Source: Oscillospiraceae bacterium (GTDB lineage: Bacteria; Bacillota; Clostridia; Oscillospirales; Ruminococcaceae). Taken from it: DNA of 64,000 nt. Made by a program: the position numbers and the translations under genes. Under the pieces are notes generated by a model that ran no database searches, was not told the DNA's origin, and worked only from the letters and a program-made list of their open reading frames with translations. Within the stretch, counting starts at the first letter, position 1. Every line of letters starts with the position of its first letter. Location: the NCBI GenBank assembly GCA_018110985.1, contig JAGAWT010000028.1, positions 1-64,000 of the forward strand, read 5' to 3'. Shown piece after piece: positions 62,974-64,000 of the stretch.

Positions 62974-64000
62974 ATGGATTGGTTGTTGAACCACATGGGA
63001 CTTATCGGCATCATAGTGCTGATAATCGTGATCATTAGCATCATAGCCTCAGGCTATGTCAAGGCTCCCCCCGACAAGGCTTTCATCATTTCCGGTCTGG
63101 GGAAGAAGTCAAAGGTCGTAATAGGTAAGGCTGCTATCAAGATACCCTTCCTGGAGAGACTTGATAAGCTGGATCTGGGACTTATGCCCGTTGACGTAAA
63201 GACAGCTTCCGCAGTTCCCACCGCAGACTACATCAACATTTCCGTTGACGGCGTCGTAAACGTAAAGGTGTCCCTTTCCCCCGAAGGCATAGCTCTTGCT
63301 CAGCAGAACTTCCTCAACAAGGACAGGCAGTACATCATTTCCGTTGCAAGAGAAGTCCTTGAAGGTAATATGCGTGAGATCGTAGGTACCATGGAGCTTC
63401 GTGAAATGGTATCCAACCGTCAGAAGTTTGCTGACAAGGTAAAGGAAAACGCTTCTCCCGACCTTGCAAATATGGGCCTTGACATCGTTTCCTTCAACGT
63501 ACAGAACTTCACCGACTCCCAGGGTGTCATAGATAACCTTGGTATAGACAACATCTCCAAGATCCAGAAGGATGCGTCCATCGCAAGAGCAAACGCCGAC
63601 AGAGACGTGGCTGTTGCCCGTGCGGAAGCCAACAAGCAGGCTAACGACGCAAGAGTTGCCGCAGACCTTGAGATCGCAATGAAGAACAACGATCTGTCCA
63701 TCAAGCAGGCAGAGCTGAAGAAAGTAAGCGACATCAAGCAGGCGGAAGCCGATGCAGCCTACAAGATACAGGAAGAGGAACAGCGCAAGCAGATAGAGAT
63801 CACCACCGCCAACGCAAATATCGCAAGGCAGGAAAAGGAAGTAGAGCTGGAGACCCAGAAGATCGCTATCCAGGAGCGCAGGCTGGATGCCGAGATCAAG
63901 AAGCAGGCAGAGGCCAAGAAGTTCGAACAGCAGCAGAAGGCGGATGCCTTCCTCTACACAAGGCAGAGAGAGGTCGAGGCCAAGAAGTTCGAGGATATCC
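62974..64000 (+). CDS. Flotillin-like SPFH protein (3' truncated by window)
   Basis: 342 residues are visible and the frame is open to the window end. ATG 62974 has AGGAG upstream. One N-terminal membrane hairpin (GLIGIIVLIIVIISIIASGYV), then the SPFH/band 7 domain (VKAPPDKAFIISGLGKKSKVVIGKAAIKIPFLERLDKLDL in outline; FLNKDRQYIISVAREVLEGNMREIVGTM) and a long Ala/Glu/Lys-rich coiled coil (ARANADRDVAVARAEANKQA). This matches bacterial FloT/YuaG. Flotillins organise membrane microdomains. Transcribed from its own promoter. Confidence 0.95.
   Translation, partial: MDWLLNHMGLIGIIVLIIVIISIIASGYVKAPPDKAFIISGLGKKSKVVIGKAAIKIPFLERLDKLDLGLMPVDVKTASAVPTADYINISVDGVVNVKVSLSPEGIALAQQNFLNKDRQYIISVAREVLEGNMREIVGTMELREMVSNRQKFADKVKENASPDLANMGLDIVSFNVQNFTDSQGVIDNLGIDNISKIQKDASIARANADRDVAVARAEANKQANDARVAADLEIAMKNNDLSIKQAELKKVSDIKQAEADAAYKIQEEEQRKQIEITTANANIARQEKEVELETQKIAIQERRLDAEIKKQAEAKKFEQQQKADAFLYTRQREVEAKKFEDI

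Overview
The window reads as a piece of a Ruminococcus-like (Oscillospiraceae) chromosome, from a fibre-degrading gut or rumen anaerobe. The signs are a dockerin-terminated secreted protein, a GH94 cellobiose phosphorylase, a GH74 xyloglucanase-type lipoprotein, a Cthe_2159-type carbohydrate-binding lipoprotein, a pyruvate:ferredoxin oxidoreductase, T-box leaders and Gram-positive style promoters (TTGACA-N17-TATAAT recurs many times). There is no sign of a phage, plasmid or CRISPR array.

Layout. 1-1948: 3' part of a 46-residue-repeat protein with dockerin. 2159-10924: a leucine-type T-box leader, a LeuA-like protein that keeps the regulatory domain but has lost catalytic metal ligands, a fused TIM-barrel/acyl-CoA ligase, an amidohydrolase and PFOR. 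11077-17224: two tandem paralogous solute-binding lipoproteins, then tgt. 17405-17909: yefM-yoeB toxin-antitoxin with a three-site operator. 18060-22536: minus-strand operon of small protein, lipoprotein, recQ and P19/Tp34-like protein. 22720-27038: AT-rich accessory island with an XRE regulator, a promoter embedded in a 19-bp perfect inverted repeat and four exported or unknown proteins. 27148-29720: cellobiose phosphorylase. 29997-37836: minus-strand surface proteins, metK, radical SAM and LRR proteins, and two tandem zinc-ribbon membrane proteins. 37969-43318: paaK-type ligase, anchored beta-rich protein, GH74 lipoprotein, membrane protein. 43385-52981: threonine-type T-box, DUF815 ATPase, membrane protein, thrS, thioesterase, rnhA, membrane protein, mnmA, pcrA-type helicase with an AT-rich core, dcd. 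53021-53819: gene-free stretch with a strong promoter, about 376 nt of probable non-coding RNA and a strong terminator. 53910-56339: GGDEF-EAL protein. 56484-60007: VTC / DUF4956 / carbohydrate-binding operon. 60281-60357: tRNA-Pro. 60434-64000: DUF4349 lipoprotein, tyrosine recombinase, flotillin (cut by the window end).

The most unusual structure is a 102-103 bp near-palindromic repeat present five times (17303, 33698, 35418, 56381, 60035). Every copy is flanked by an identical 3-bp direct repeat, TTA in two copies and TCA in three, as expected for a target-site duplication. In three copies that triplet is exactly the stop codon of the neighbouring minus-strand gene. Compensatory base changes keep the hairpin paired. 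Two minus-strand operons (33801-35373 and 56484-60007) have one copy at the last stop codon and another just upstream of the first gene. No transposase is present, so this looks like a non-autonomous element moved in trans.

How genes fit together: the glycan proteins (dockerin protein, GH74, GH94, solute-binding lipoproteins, carbohydrate-binding lipoprotein) suggest capture and phosphorolysis of cellulose or xyloglucan oligosaccharides. Acyl-CoA ligases and PFOR next to a Leu-controlled leader suggest carboxylic acid activation linked to amino-acid supply; that is inference. All functions come from sequence recognition by eye, without database searches.
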